From Klebsiella pneumoniae (GTDB taxonomy: Bacteria; Myxococcota_A; UBA796; GCA-2862545), in NCBI GenBank assembly GCA_945882675.1, contig CAMCWU010000004.1, forward strand, positions 1-40,547: a stretch of DNA of 40,547 bases, in the 5' to 3' direction. A model generated the notes under the pieces. That model had not been told where the DNA came from. It made no database searches and saw only the letters and a program-made list of their open reading frames with translations. The translations under genes were made by a program, and so were the position numbers. Position 1 is the stretch's first letter; every line of letters starts with the position of its first letter. This document shows, piece by piece, positions 1 through 7,748 of the stretch.

Positions 1-513
1 GAGCTCGGACCCGCGCTCCGGGCCGCCGAGCCCAACCCCCCGAAGGAGAACGGGATCTCGATCGAGGGCCTCGCCGCGGCCGGTGACGGGCTGTGGATCG
101 GCTTCCGCAGCCCGCTGTCGACGGACGGCCGCGCATGGGTCGTGAAGCTCGCGTCGCCGGCGGACGCGCTCACCGGCTTGATGGCGCTCGAAGCCCCGAT
201 CCTCCTGGATCTCGGGGGCCGCGGCGTGCGGTCCATGGACTGGGACGCATCGCGCCAGGTGTGGTGGATCGTCGCGGGCCCACCCGGAAAGTCCGGGGAC
301 TTCGCGCTCTATCGCTGGGGCGGCCAGGGAAACGTGCCGACGCCGGTGGACGTGGACGTCGCAGGCCTCGGCGTGGAGGGCCTGGTGGTGGCGCCGGACG
401 GCCGCCTGCTCGCGCTCGCGGACGACGGGACGCGGCCGGTCGGCGGCCAGGAGTGCAAGGCCGCCCCGGAGGATCAGCGGAGCTTCCGCGCGCGATGGCT
501 CACGGTGCCCTAG
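1..513 (+). CDS. DUF3616 domain protein, C-terminal part (cut by window start)
   Basis: The reading frame is open from base 1 to a TAG at 511-513, so the N-terminus lies outside the window. The visible 170 residues begin with a segment of the type NGISIEGLA followed by GDGLWIGFRSPL, a pattern I associate with DUF3616, a beta-propeller-like family found mainly in exported proteins of Proteobacteria and Myxococcota. The rest alternates short beta-type stretches with Gly turns (LLDLGGRG, WWIVAGPPG, LALADDG), as in a propeller blade. No catalytic residues can be named and the substrate is unknown. It converges on glgC and the two stop codons overlap (510-512 on minus, 511-513 on plus), leaving no room for a terminator between them. 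Confidence 0.75.
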   Translation, partial: ELGPALRAAEPNPPKENGISIEGLAAAGDGLWIGFRSPLSTDGRAWVVKLASPADALTGLMALEAPILLDLGGRGVRSMDWDASRQVWWIVAGPPGKSGDFALYRWGGQGNVPTPVDVDVAGLGVEGLVVAPDGRLLALADDGTRPVGGQECKAAPEDQRSFRARWLTVP

Positions 514-1916
514 CTCTGCCGGCGGGGCCCGTACTGGTCGTACCGCGGCCCCATGGGCGGGTCCGCGTTCCGGTTCGTGCTCGCGCGAACATACCCGGAG
601 TCCCACTCGCGCATGATCCGCGCAGTGGCCTGGTCGATCTGCATGAGCTCGACCATGTCGTTCGCGATCTCGATCGGTCCGTTCGCAGGGACGATCGTGC
701 CCTTCGGCAGCACGACGATACCCGAGTCCGACACGAACGGGAAGCGCCGCCGGTCCGCAGCCGGATCCTCACCGATCACGGTCCCGGGCGCTATCCGCAC
801 GCCCTTGTCGAACATCACCTTCCGGAGCCGCGCCCCCGCGCCGACGTCGCAGCCCGACATCAGCACCGAGCTCTCCACGGACGAGCCCGCGTGGAAGAAG
901 CAGTCGTACCCCGCGACCACATTCCGCAGCGTCGCGCTCGCGACGATCACGCCCTCCGCGACCAGGCTGTCCTGGATCTCGGAGCGGCGGCCGTGCGCTC
1001 CGTCCTGGACGAAGCGTGCCGGCGGATGGTGGCGGGCGGTGGTGCGGATCGGCCAGCGCCGGTTGTAGAGGTCGATCGGCGGAAGCGGAGCGCGGAGGTC
1101 CATATTCGCCTGGAACAGGCTCTCGATGGTGCCGACGTCCCGCCAATAGGGCGCGTCCCGCCGGACCTCTCCCGGCACCGTGTTCGTGGAGAAGTCGTAC
1201 GACTGGACGAGGTCGCCGTCCGCCACCATGCGCGGGATGATGTCCTGCCCGAAGTCGTGCTTCGAGCCCTCCCGACCGGCGTCCTCGATGAGCGCGCGCT
1301 CGAGGACCTCGCGCTTGAAGAAGTAGTTCCCCATGGAAACCAGGCACACATCCGGCTCGCCCGGGATGGGCTTCGGGTGGCTCGGCTTCTCCTGGAACCC
1401 GACGATGCGGCCGGTATCGTCGACCTCTACCACGCCGAACTGATGCGCTTCATCCCGGGGAACGCGGAAAACCGCGACCGTCAGGTCCGCGCCGATCCGG
1501 CGGTGGGCTTCCTCCATCTGGTCGACGGACATCAGGTAGATGTGGTCGCCGCCGAAGACGGCGACGTGCTCGGGGCGCGCGTCCCCGATGAGGTTCATAT
1601 TCTGCCAGACGGCGTCCGCGGTGCCTTCGTACCAGTGGCTGCCCCGCCGCATCTGCGCCGGAGCGACCTCGATGAACTCGCCGAGCCGCGCCACGTGCCA
1701 CGTGCGGTTGAGATGCTTGAGCAGGCTCATCGCCATATACTGGGTGAGCACGTAGATGTGCCGGTACCCCGAGTTGACGAAGTTCGACAGGGCAAAGTCG
1801 ATGATCCGGTAGCGGCCGCCGTAGGGGACGGCTGGCTTCGCGCGGTGCGACGTCAGGGGCGCGAGCCGCTGCCCCTTGCCGCCCGCCATGATCATCACCA
1901 GCGTCCGAACGGGCAC
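510..1916 (-). CDS. glgC: Glucose-1-phosphate adenylyltransferase (ADP-glucose pyrophosphorylase)
   Basis: Makes ADP-glucose from glucose-1-phosphate and ATP, the committing step of bacterial glycogen synthesis, in the cytoplasm. The N-terminal nucleotidyltransferase signature MAGGKGQRLAPLT is followed by KPAVPYGG, YEGTADAVWQN, the FGGDHIY metal site and VGTIESLFQANMDL. The last part is a left-handed beta-helix (hexapeptide-type) domain. The likely start is the GTG at 1916, preceded by GGAGG and touching the TGA of the upstream lipoprotein gene (1918-1920), which points to translational coupling. An in-frame ATG at 1940 lies inside that gene and would give 476 instead of 468 residues. The protein is longer than the usual 410-430 residues because of a C-terminal tail. 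No other glycogen genes are in the window. Confidence 0.95.
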   Translation of the reverse strand: MPVRTLVMIMAGGKGQRLAPLTSHRAKPAVPYGGRYRIIDFALSNFVNSGYRHIYVLTQYMAMSLLKHLNRTWHVARLGEFIEVAPAQMRRGSHWYEGTADAVWQNMNLIGDARPEHVAVFGGDHIYLMSVDQMEEAHRRIGADLTVAVFRVPRDEAHQFGVVEVDDTGRIVGFQEKPSHPKPIPGEPDVCLVSMGNYFFKREVLERALIEDAGREGSKHDFGQDIIPRMVADGDLVQSYDFSTNTVPGEVRRDAPYWRDVGTIESLFQANMDLRAPLPPIDLYNRRWPIRTTARHHPPARFVQDGAHGRRSEIQDSLVAEGVIVASATLRNVVAGYDCFFHAGSSVESSVLMSGCDVGAGARLRKVMFDKGVRIAPGTVIGEDPAADRRRFPFVSDSGIVVLPKGTIVPANGPIEIANDMVELMQIDQATARIMREWDSGYVRASTNRNADPPMGPRYDQYGPRRQS

Positions 1917-1917
1917 A

Positions 1918-3120
1918 TCACCCTCCGATGCAGATATCACCCGAGTCGATCGGGTTGACGGTCGGATCCCCGTCGTCGCAGTCGCCCTCCCCCGCCCAGA
2001 ACACGTCCCCGTCCATGTCCCGGGCCCAGGTCATCGGCACGTCTCCGACGTCCACGCAGCCCCCGCAGGTCGCCGCAGCCCCGGTGACCGTGCTGGCGGC
2101 GCCCGTGCCGAGAGTGTCCCCCGGTGCGCTCCAGCCCCAGGCCGTGAGCGCGACGTCCGCGCCCGGGTGCAGGGGCGCGCAGAACGTACCATCTTCGCCG
2201 GTGATGACCCGCTGTACGCCCACGTACCCTGCGTCCGCCGCCGTGATCTCGATGCCCGACACGGCCCCGCCCGGTCCGGTCACCCGCCCCGAAACGCAGG
2301 CGGTCGCAGGGGGCTGCGCGGCGATCGCGAGCCAGCCGAAAGACCGCGTCGTGGCTTCCACCGCGCCGTCCACCACGGTGAGCCGCCGCGAGAGCTTCCA
2401 GTAGCCCTCCGTCCGGTCCCATGCGTACAGCCCGAGGCTCGCGTCCTCCGCGTGCGGCCAAGCGTCGCCCACGACCCAACGGACGGTGGCCTGCAGCTCC
2501 TCTCCCAGCGCCAGGCTGGAGGTTACGCCATCCGCGTCCTCCTGCACGGGGAGCCCGAGCTCGAACGCGGCGAAGATGTCGAGCGGCTCCTCGAACTGGT
2601 CGTCGCGGAGCCAGGTGCGGATCCCCGGCACCACGGGATCGGCGTCTCCCCCGCGATACCAGCCAAAGTCCGCGTTCCCGGCCGCCGGCGTGCCGTCCTC
2701 GAGGAGGAGCGAGCCCGCGGGGATCGTGACCGTGATCTCGGCGTCTCCGATGACGATCTCCGCGCCCACGTCGTGCTGGGACGGCTCCAGCGGCGCGAGC
2801 GTGATCTTCGCGCTGCCGAACGCGCCGATGGTCTGCTCCGTCACCGCGGTGCCGCCCGTATACCCCGGCGCCGAGGCGCGCACCGTGAGCCGACCGGCCA
2901 GGAGCTCGGGGTACCGCGCCATCCCGGCGAGATCGGGCACCGTGTTCTGGAACCCGATCTCGGTCTCGACGCCGGAGATCGGCTGGCCATCCGCGTCGCG
3001 GACGACGAAGCCGAGGGTGGCTTCCGTCGCCTGGTCGAGGCTCTTGTCGTCGGTATCGGGCCCGCAGGCGGCGGCGAGCGCGGCGAGCGGGACCAGCGAG
3101 CGGAGGAGTAGGTGTTTCAC
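1918..3120 (-). CDS. Large lipoprotein with carboxypeptidase-regulatory-like and MopE-like segments
   Basis: A 400-residue protein with a lipoprotein signal (Cys19 in LAAAC), so it should be anchored in the outer or inner membrane facing out of the cytoplasm. After the signal comes a stretch like a carboxypeptidase-regulatory Ig fold (LGFVVRDADGQPISGVETEI), and a second similar copy around residue 280 (SGRVTGPGGAVSGIEITAAD). The last 30 residues carry DMDGDVFWAGEGDCDDGDP, an Asp-rich repeat of the MopE/thrombospondin-3 type that usually binds calcium and is very common on myxobacterial surface proteins. Function unknown. Its stop codon is fused to the start of glgC, but a metabolic link is not evident; co-transcription is inferred from spacing only. 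Confidence 0.85.
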   Translation of the reverse strand: MKHLLLRSLVPLAALAAACGPDTDDKSLDQATEATLGFVVRDADGQPISGVETEIGFQNTVPDLAGMARYPELLAGRLTVRASAPGYTGGTAVTEQTIGAFGSAKITLAPLEPSQHDVGAEIVIGDAEITVTIPAGSLLLEDGTPAAGNADFGWYRGGDADPVVPGIRTWLRDDQFEEPLDIFAAFELGLPVQEDADGVTSSLALGEELQATVRWVVGDAWPHAEDASLGLYAWDRTEGYWKLSRRLTVVDGAVEATTRSFGWLAIAAQPPATACVSGRVTGPGGAVSGIEITAADAGYVGVQRVITGEDGTFCAPLHPGADVALTAWGWSAPGDTLGTGAASTVTGAAATCGGCVDVGDVPMTWARDMDGDVFWAGEGDCDDGDPTVNPIDSGDICIGG

Positions 3121-3140
3121 CCCCCGAGCTTAATACGGCG

Positions 3141-3899
3141 TCACCGCGCCGGCGCGAAGGTCGACGAGACGAGGCCGATGATCTCGGTCGAACGGCTGGT
3201 CACGGAGGTCACGCGGGCGGGCAGGCCCGTGAGGATCGCCATGTCGGCGTTGAGCGCGGAGAGGGCCTTCGGCATGGCGAACAGGCTGCCGAGGAGATCG
3301 CCCTGGAACTCGTTCGAGAGCTTCTTCGGCAGGCTCTTCGACTCGTTGACGAGCGCCTGGACCTGGGCCGGCAGGGCGGCCAGGTCGTCGATCGAGCTCG
3401 TCAGGTTGGTCAGCAGGCCATTCAGGCCGTCCACCGCCTGCTGGACGTTGGCGGGGACCGCGTCCGTCACGCTGAGCTGCGGGACCTTGCCCTTCGTCAC
3501 GACCGAGAGCTTGTTGCCGGCGACCTGCTGGAGGCTCGCGATGGCGTCCTCGATCGGCGTACCCTTCTCGAGCGCGAGGGCCGTGTTCAGGTTGACCTTC
3601 CCCGCGCGGAGCGACGTCTCGACGCCCGCGAGCGTCGAGTCGATGGCCCCGACCTGGGTGAAGACGGCGTCGATGGACGCGATGCCCGTCTTCTCGATCT
3701 TGGCCTTGCCCTTCTTGCCCTTCTTGTTGCCCTTTCCGCCCTTCTTGTTGCTGCCCTTGTCGTCTTCGGAAGCCTTGGCCTTGCCCTGGGTCCCCTTCTG
3801 CTCCGACTTCGGGGGGGCGGCGAACGCCCCGTCTTCGAAGGCGGGCATGACCAGCAGCAGAGACACCGAGACCGCGACCGACCGAAGCAACGACGACAT
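3141..3899 (-). CDS. Exported protein with Lys/Gly-rich linker and helical domain, unknown function
   Basis: The start is taken at the ATG at 3899 because a signal peptide follows directly (SLLRSVAVSVSLLLVMPAF, cleavage near AFAA) and a GGGGAG ribosome site precedes it. The longer frame reaching 4301 is antisense to the divergent lipoprotein gene. The mature protein of about 225 residues begins with a low-complexity basic segment (residues about 33-65, runs of Lys and Gly such as KKGGKGNKKGKKGK), followed by a predominantly helical domain with repeated short Leu/Val-rich segments. I recognise no family. The basic linker could bind polyanions, but that is a guess. It lies 20 bp downstream of the start of the lipoprotein gene that precedes glgC, on the same strand, so it may head that transcription unit. 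Confidence 0.8.
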   Translation of the reverse strand: MSSLLRSVAVSVSLLLVMPAFEDGAFAAPPKSEQKGTQGKAKASEDDKGSNKKGGKGNKKGKKGKAKIEKTGIASIDAVFTQVGAIDSTLAGVETSLRAGKVNLNTALALEKGTPIEDAIASLQQVAGNKLSVVTKGKVPQLSVTDAVPANVQQAVDGLNGLLTNLTSSIDDLAALPAQVQALVNESKSLPKKLSNEFQGDLLGSLFAMPKALSALNADMAILTGLPARVTSVTSRSTEIIGLVSSTFAPAR

Positions 3900-4041
3900 G
3901 GCGACTCCCCTGGTGATCCCCGTCCGGGACGATGCCTGGAGGACGAACGTACCCGCCCGATATTCGATCGCCCGCCAGTGTGCAGGCGAAGATCGTGCGA
4001 TCGCGATCCGGAGGTCCCCGCGATGGGGTAGGATGTGGACC

Positions 4042-4503
4042 ATGAACAAGCGCCACGTCGTCGTCATGGGTCTCGGGATGGGTCTCGCTGGCTGTGGGAA
4101 CAAGTCGGCGCCGGACGCCCCGATCGGCCCCGGCAACCCGCCCGCTCCCGAGCCCTCCGAGCAGGCCGCCGTCATCCCGGAGGTCGAAGAGCCGCACGGC
4201 AACCCGCCGCCACCCCCGTCCAGCGGCTTCCCGGAGTGGGACGCCGTCGCGTCGGGCCACCCGCCGGGCGCCACCAACCCGCCCATGGCGGTGCTGGTCA
4301 TGACGCCGGAGCGCGCCTGCTACAAGACGTGGGCGTCCCCCATGTCGCCCAGGGGGATGCTGCGCGGAGACCGCGTGGAGGACCCGCTGGTCACCACGGA
4401 CGGCACGCGGGTCGAGTGCCCCGAGCCCCGGGCCGCCCAGGTCTTCGACGCGTGGAAGGCCGCGGGTTCGCCGAAGACCCCGGAGTCGAAGGCGACCCCC
4501 TGA
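4042..4503 (+). CDS. Small Pro-rich lipoprotein, unknown function
   Basis: A 153-residue protein starting at the ATG at 4042 with AGGA 10 bases upstream. The signal ends in a lipobox (GLAGC, Cys18). A Pro-rich region follows (residues about 25-75, including NPPPPPSSG), typical of a spacer across the cell envelope, then a compact C-terminal part with two Cys residues (ERACYKTW and TRVECPEP) that could form a disulfide. No known domain recognised. The 142-bp gap to the divergent gene at 3899 must hold promoters for both. Its stop (4501-4503) lies just ahead of the ferritin-like gene, which has no ATG of its own, so the two may be co-translated. Confidence 0.75.
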   Translation: MNKRHVVVMGLGMGLAGCGNKSAPDAPIGPGNPPAPEPSEQAAVIPEVEEPHGNPPPPPSSGFPEWDAVASGHPPGATNPPMAVLVMTPERACYKTWASPMSPRGMLRGDRVEDPLVTTDGTRVECPEPRAAQVFDAWKAAGSPKTPESKATP

Positions 4504-4526
4504 GCACCCCCACTCACCACCTCACG

Positions 4527-5180
4527 GTGGGGGTCCTCGAGTGGCGGCGCCGCGTCTCGGCGGAGTACCGCTCGGCCGCCCTCACGGCGCAGCTCCTGCA
4601 CCGGTGCATCCAGCTCGGGATCGACGACGCCCTGCTCGCGACCGCCCAGCGTATCGTCGCGGACGAGCTCGAGCCCGCGCGGATCTCCCACGACGTCGCG
4701 GTCGCTCTCGGCGGGCCGGACGAGCCCGTCCCGCTCGATCCGGGCGAGCTGCAGGCGCCGGACCGGCCGGAGGGGCCGTTCGCCGACCTGGTGGAGCGCG
4801 CGGTCCAGGGGTTCTGCCTGGGCGAGACGTTCGCCGTGCCGCTGTTCCACGCCATGCGCCAGGGGGCGGAGGGGCCGGCACGCGCCGCGCTCGATCGGAT
4901 CCTCCGCGACGAGGCCGTGCACCGCCAGTTCGGGTGGGATCTCCTCGACGCGCTGCTCGAAGTCGACGGAGACGGCGTCCGCGCGTACGTGACGCGCCGC
5001 CTGCCGGGCTGGCTCGCGGGGTTCGAGCGAGCATACCACCCGGATCACCCGGGAGAGGACCTGGGCCCGGCCGAGCGGGCTGCCGGGCTCATCCCGCTGT
5101 CGGCCTACCGCGCGGCCTACGTGGAAGCCGTCGAGACCGACATCCGCCCGCGGCTCGCCCGCCGCCAGATCACATGGTGA
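4527..5180 (+). CDS. Ferritin-like (di-iron helical bundle) protein
   Basis: A helical protein of about 217 residues with spaced acidic and His residues of a ferritin-like di-iron centre: Glu in SAEYRS, a DELEPARISHD segment, Glu in CLGETFAVP, and RDEAVHRQFGWDLL, the E-x-x-H motif of the fourth helix. The arrangement resembles uncharacterised ferritin-like proteins of Myxococcota rather than true iron-storage ferritin. No ATG is available. GTG at 4527 is the best start; the frame stays open upstream across the stop of the preceding lipoprotein gene, so a CTG at 4500 is possible. It overlaps the convergent DUF493 gene by 11 bp. Substrate unknown; oxidative chemistry on a small molecule or iron handling is inferred from the fold alone. 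Confidence 0.75.
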   Translation: MGVLEWRRRVSAEYRSAALTAQLLHRCIQLGIDDALLATAQRIVADELEPARISHDVAVALGGPDEPVPLDPGELQAPDRPEGPFADLVERAVQGFCLGETFAVPLFHAMRQGAEGPARAALDRILRDEAVHRQFGWDLLDALLEVDGDGVRAYVTRRLPGWLAGFERAYHPDHPGEDLGPAERAAGLIPLSAYRAAYVEAVETDIRPRLARRQITW

Positions 5181-5451
5181 GGACGACCTCTGGTATCTGC
5201 CGGAGGATCGCGTAGACGTCGAGCACGTCCTCGGCCGAGCGGACGTCCACCCGGTAGCGCACGGAGACCCACTTCCCGCCGCTGCTGCGCCGCTCGTCGA
5301 CTTCTCCCGTGCCCACGGCGGCAGCGATCGCGGTGACGATCGTGCCCACGGCTGCGGGCCGGACGACGACGCGGAACTCGAAGGTCCCGGGGAACTCGTG
5401 GCCGCTCTCCAGCAGGGCACGGGCGGTGGCGCGCGGATCGATGTCGGTCAT
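5170..5451 (-). CDS. DUF493 family (YbeD-like) small protein
   Basis: A 93-residue protein with the DUF493/YbeD pattern: FPGTFEFRVVVRP, then SSGGKWVSVRYRVDV and a C-terminal EDVLDVYAILRQIPEVV. The family has a ferredoxin-like alpha/beta fold resembling regulatory ACT domains. E. coli YbeD lies near lipoate genes, but no such genes are near this one. The start is taken at the ATG at 5451 (MTDID); an upstream in-frame ATG at 5469 would add six residues without matching the family. It converges with the ferritin-like gene, overlapping its 3' end, and is divergent from the kinase gene at 5532. Confidence 0.85.
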   Translation of the reverse strand: MTDIDPRATARALLESGHEFPGTFEFRVVVRPAAVGTIVTAIAAAVGTGEVDERRSSGGKWVSVRYRVDVRSAEDVLDVYAILRQIPEVVLTM

Positions 5452-5531
5452 CCACGCCAGATAACACACCGGGGCTGGCCTTTGGCCGCGCCGGGAGGCA
5501 AGATCGGAGCACCACCAGGGACGACGCGCGA

Positions 5532-7748
5532 ATGACCGAGTCCATCACAGGCAGAACCATCGGCGGGAAGTACCTCGTCACGAGCCACCTGCGCTCGACA
5601 CGCATGGGCGACTTCTGGCTCGCGCGCCGGAGCGACGACCAGGAGCTGGTGGCGCTGAAGCTGCTCGATCCTACGCTGTTCAACGAGCTCGAGGCGATCA
5701 GCCGCTTCGAGCGGGAGGCCCGCGTGGTCGGGCAGCTCCGGCACCCGTGCCTGCTGAGCCTCATCGATCACGGGCGTACGGACGATGGGATCCCGTACAT
5801 CGTCACCGAGCACATCCCGGGCGAGCTCCTGTCGGACGTCATCGAGGAGTCGGACCACCTCGCGCCCGAGCGGGCGGCGCGGATTGCGGCGCGCGTCGCC
5901 CTCGCGCTGAACCACGCCCATGACCAGGGGATCATCCACCGGGATCTGCAGCCGGCGAACATCCTCGTCACCCCGGAAGGAGACGACGCCGACGGGGTGC
6001 GCGTCCTCGAGTTCGGCCTCGCGCGCATCGCGCAGAGCGACACCGGCGGGGACGAAGCGAGCCTCACGGCCGTGGGTGTGCGCATCGGCTCGCCGGCCTA
6101 CATGGCGCCCGAGTACATCGAGGAGTACTCGCTCGACTTCCGCGCCGACCTGTACTCGCTCGGGATCGTGCTTTACGAGATGCTGGTCGGTACGCCGCCT
6201 TTCACGGGTCGACCGTACAAGATCCTGAATATGCACATCAACGAGCCGGTCCCGAAGCCCTCCGCGGGCGCGGCCGGGATCCCGCCGGCGCTCGACGCGC
6301 TCGTGCTGCAGCTCTGCGAGAAGGACAAGGGCAAGCGCCCGAAGTCGGGGAAGGCTGTCGCGGACGCGCTGGAGGCGATCTTCGCCACGTCGTTCGTTCC
6401 GCAGCCGGCCCACCGCAAGGGCGCGACGCCGACCCCACAGCGTGCCGCCACGTCGGCGCCCATGGCGACCGCGCCCGACCGCGACCCCGTGCTCCAGCGG
6501 TTCACGTCCGCCCAGGTCCGATCCGTGCAGCGCCGGACCGCGGTTGCGCTCCCGAACCGCGCGGACTGCCTCGTGGTGGAGGACGTGGGGAAATGGTCGG
6601 TTTTCGGGGACAATGGCGTGAAGCCGGGCTGGCTGCTGGAGCTGCCGGACGAGCCGCGCACCGGCCTGCGCCCCACTGAGTTCTGGCGCGAGTACGTAGC
6701 GTCTCGTCGGTATCGACTCACGGCGCCCGACGGGTCGGAGCAGGTCGAGATCGTGGCGAGCAGCATCGAGCCGGGCGCAGCGGTGCACAGGACGGTCGAG
6801 CACGTGAGAAAGTTCTTCGATCCTCTCGAGCCGGACGCCGGCGCGCTGTTCGAGCTCTGGCAGCAGGGAGCGTGGGAGGACCTCGAGCGGCTCTCGCGCC
6901 GCGTGATCAGCGGGAGCCGGGGCCCGCTGAACTCGGGGATCTTCTCGCGCTTGTTCGGCGGTGGAGAAAGTCGGAAGCTCGAGAACCACCCGGCGCTGAT
7001 GTTCCTCGGCGCCGCGCTCTTCGAGACCGGCAAGGAGAAGGAGGGCGCGGATCTCGTGCAGGAGTACCTCACGAGCTACGGCACGCAGTGGCCGGCGCGA
7101 TACCAAGCGGTGGCCCTTCTTTACGACGGCATGAAGGCGCGTCGGATGAACCGCGACAAGATCGCGCTCGAGCGCTGGCAGTCCGGCCTCGAGATCGAGC
7201 CGCTCGAGCGCCTGGTCGCCGGGATCGAGCAGCTCACGGGCGAGCGGCGAAACCCGACGCCGTGGCTCGCGCAGAAGTTCCCCGACTACAACATCGAGGT
7301 TTACGGCGGCAGGGAGGAGGTCCGGCTGACGGACACGCTCGATAGCCTGGATGGAAGCCAGCTCCTCGCGGTCGTGATGCTCGGGGGGTTCCGTGGGAAC
7401 GCCGAGTACAACGAGCTGATGAGCCGCTGGCTCGCGTACGTCACTTGGTTCGCCGACTTCCTGCCGGAGGTGCATGTCATCACCACGCGGCCCGAGCGCG
7501 AGACGGATAGGCCCGAGTTTTATGCGGCGGAGGACGCCGCGAAGCGCGCGGGCGTGAAGATCCACGTGCTGAACGACAGCAACGCCTGGGTGCAGCGCAA
7601 GGTCAAAATCTCCCGGGTGCCGACCGTGTTCCTCGTCAACAAGTGGGGGTACGTCGCCCACGAGGGACTGGTGCAGCCGCCGGCCATGTGGGACGCCCTC
7701 CGGCGCAACGCCGTCATGCGCCTGCGCGCGCTGAGCCAGCAGACATGA
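5532..7748 (+). CDS. Degenerate Ser/Thr kinase fused to PDZ-like, helical and thioredoxin-like domains
   Basis: A 738-residue protein. Residues about 10-285 are a Hanks-type kinase domain with VALK (Lys43), the helix-C Glu in FEREARV and GSPAYMAPEY. The catalytic loop reads HRDLQPAN (136-143, Lys replaced by Gln), the metal-binding DFG is EFG (160-162), and the Gly-rich loop keeps only one Gly (RSTRMGDFW), so catalysis is doubtful. A segment near 340-435 looks PDZ-like (GVKPGWLLELP). Next comes a helical, TPR-like region, then from about 605 a thioredoxin-like fold (LLAVVMLGGF, RVPTVFLVNKWG with the cis-Pro) that lacks the CxxC pair. No transmembrane segment is visible, so it is probably cytoplasmic. 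Its stop overlaps the ATG of the next gene (ATGA), implying coupled expression with the Cys-cluster protein. Confidence 0.9.
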   Translation: MTESITGRTIGGKYLVTSHLRSTRMGDFWLARRSDDQELVALKLLDPTLFNELEAISRFEREARVVGQLRHPCLLSLIDHGRTDDGIPYIVTEHIPGELLSDVIEESDHLAPERAARIAARVALALNHAHDQGIIHRDLQPANILVTPEGDDADGVRVLEFGLARIAQSDTGGDEASLTAVGVRIGSPAYMAPEYIEEYSLDFRADLYSLGIVLYEMLVGTPPFTGRPYKILNMHINEPVPKPSAGAAGIPPALDALVLQLCEKDKGKRPKSGKAVADALEAIFATSFVPQPAHRKGATPTPQRAATSAPMATAPDRDPVLQRFTSAQVRSVQRRTAVALPNRADCLVVEDVGKWSVFGDNGVKPGWLLELPDEPRTGLRPTEFWREYVASRRYRLTAPDGSEQVEIVASSIEPGAAVHRTVEHVRKFFDPLEPDAGALFELWQQGAWEDLERLSRRVISGSRGPLNSGIFSRLFGGGESRKLENHPALMFLGAALFETGKEKEGADLVQEYLTSYGTQWPARYQAVALLYDGMKARRMNRDKIALERWQSGLEIEPLERLVAGIEQLTGERRNPTPWLAQKFPDYNIEVYGGREEVRLTDTLDSLDGSQLLAVVMLGGFRGNAEYNELMSRWLAYVTWFADFLPEVHVITTRPERETDRPEFYAAEDAAKRAGVKIHVLNDSNAWVQRKVKISRVPTVFLVNKWGYVAHEGLVQPPAMWDALRRNAVMRLRALSQQT

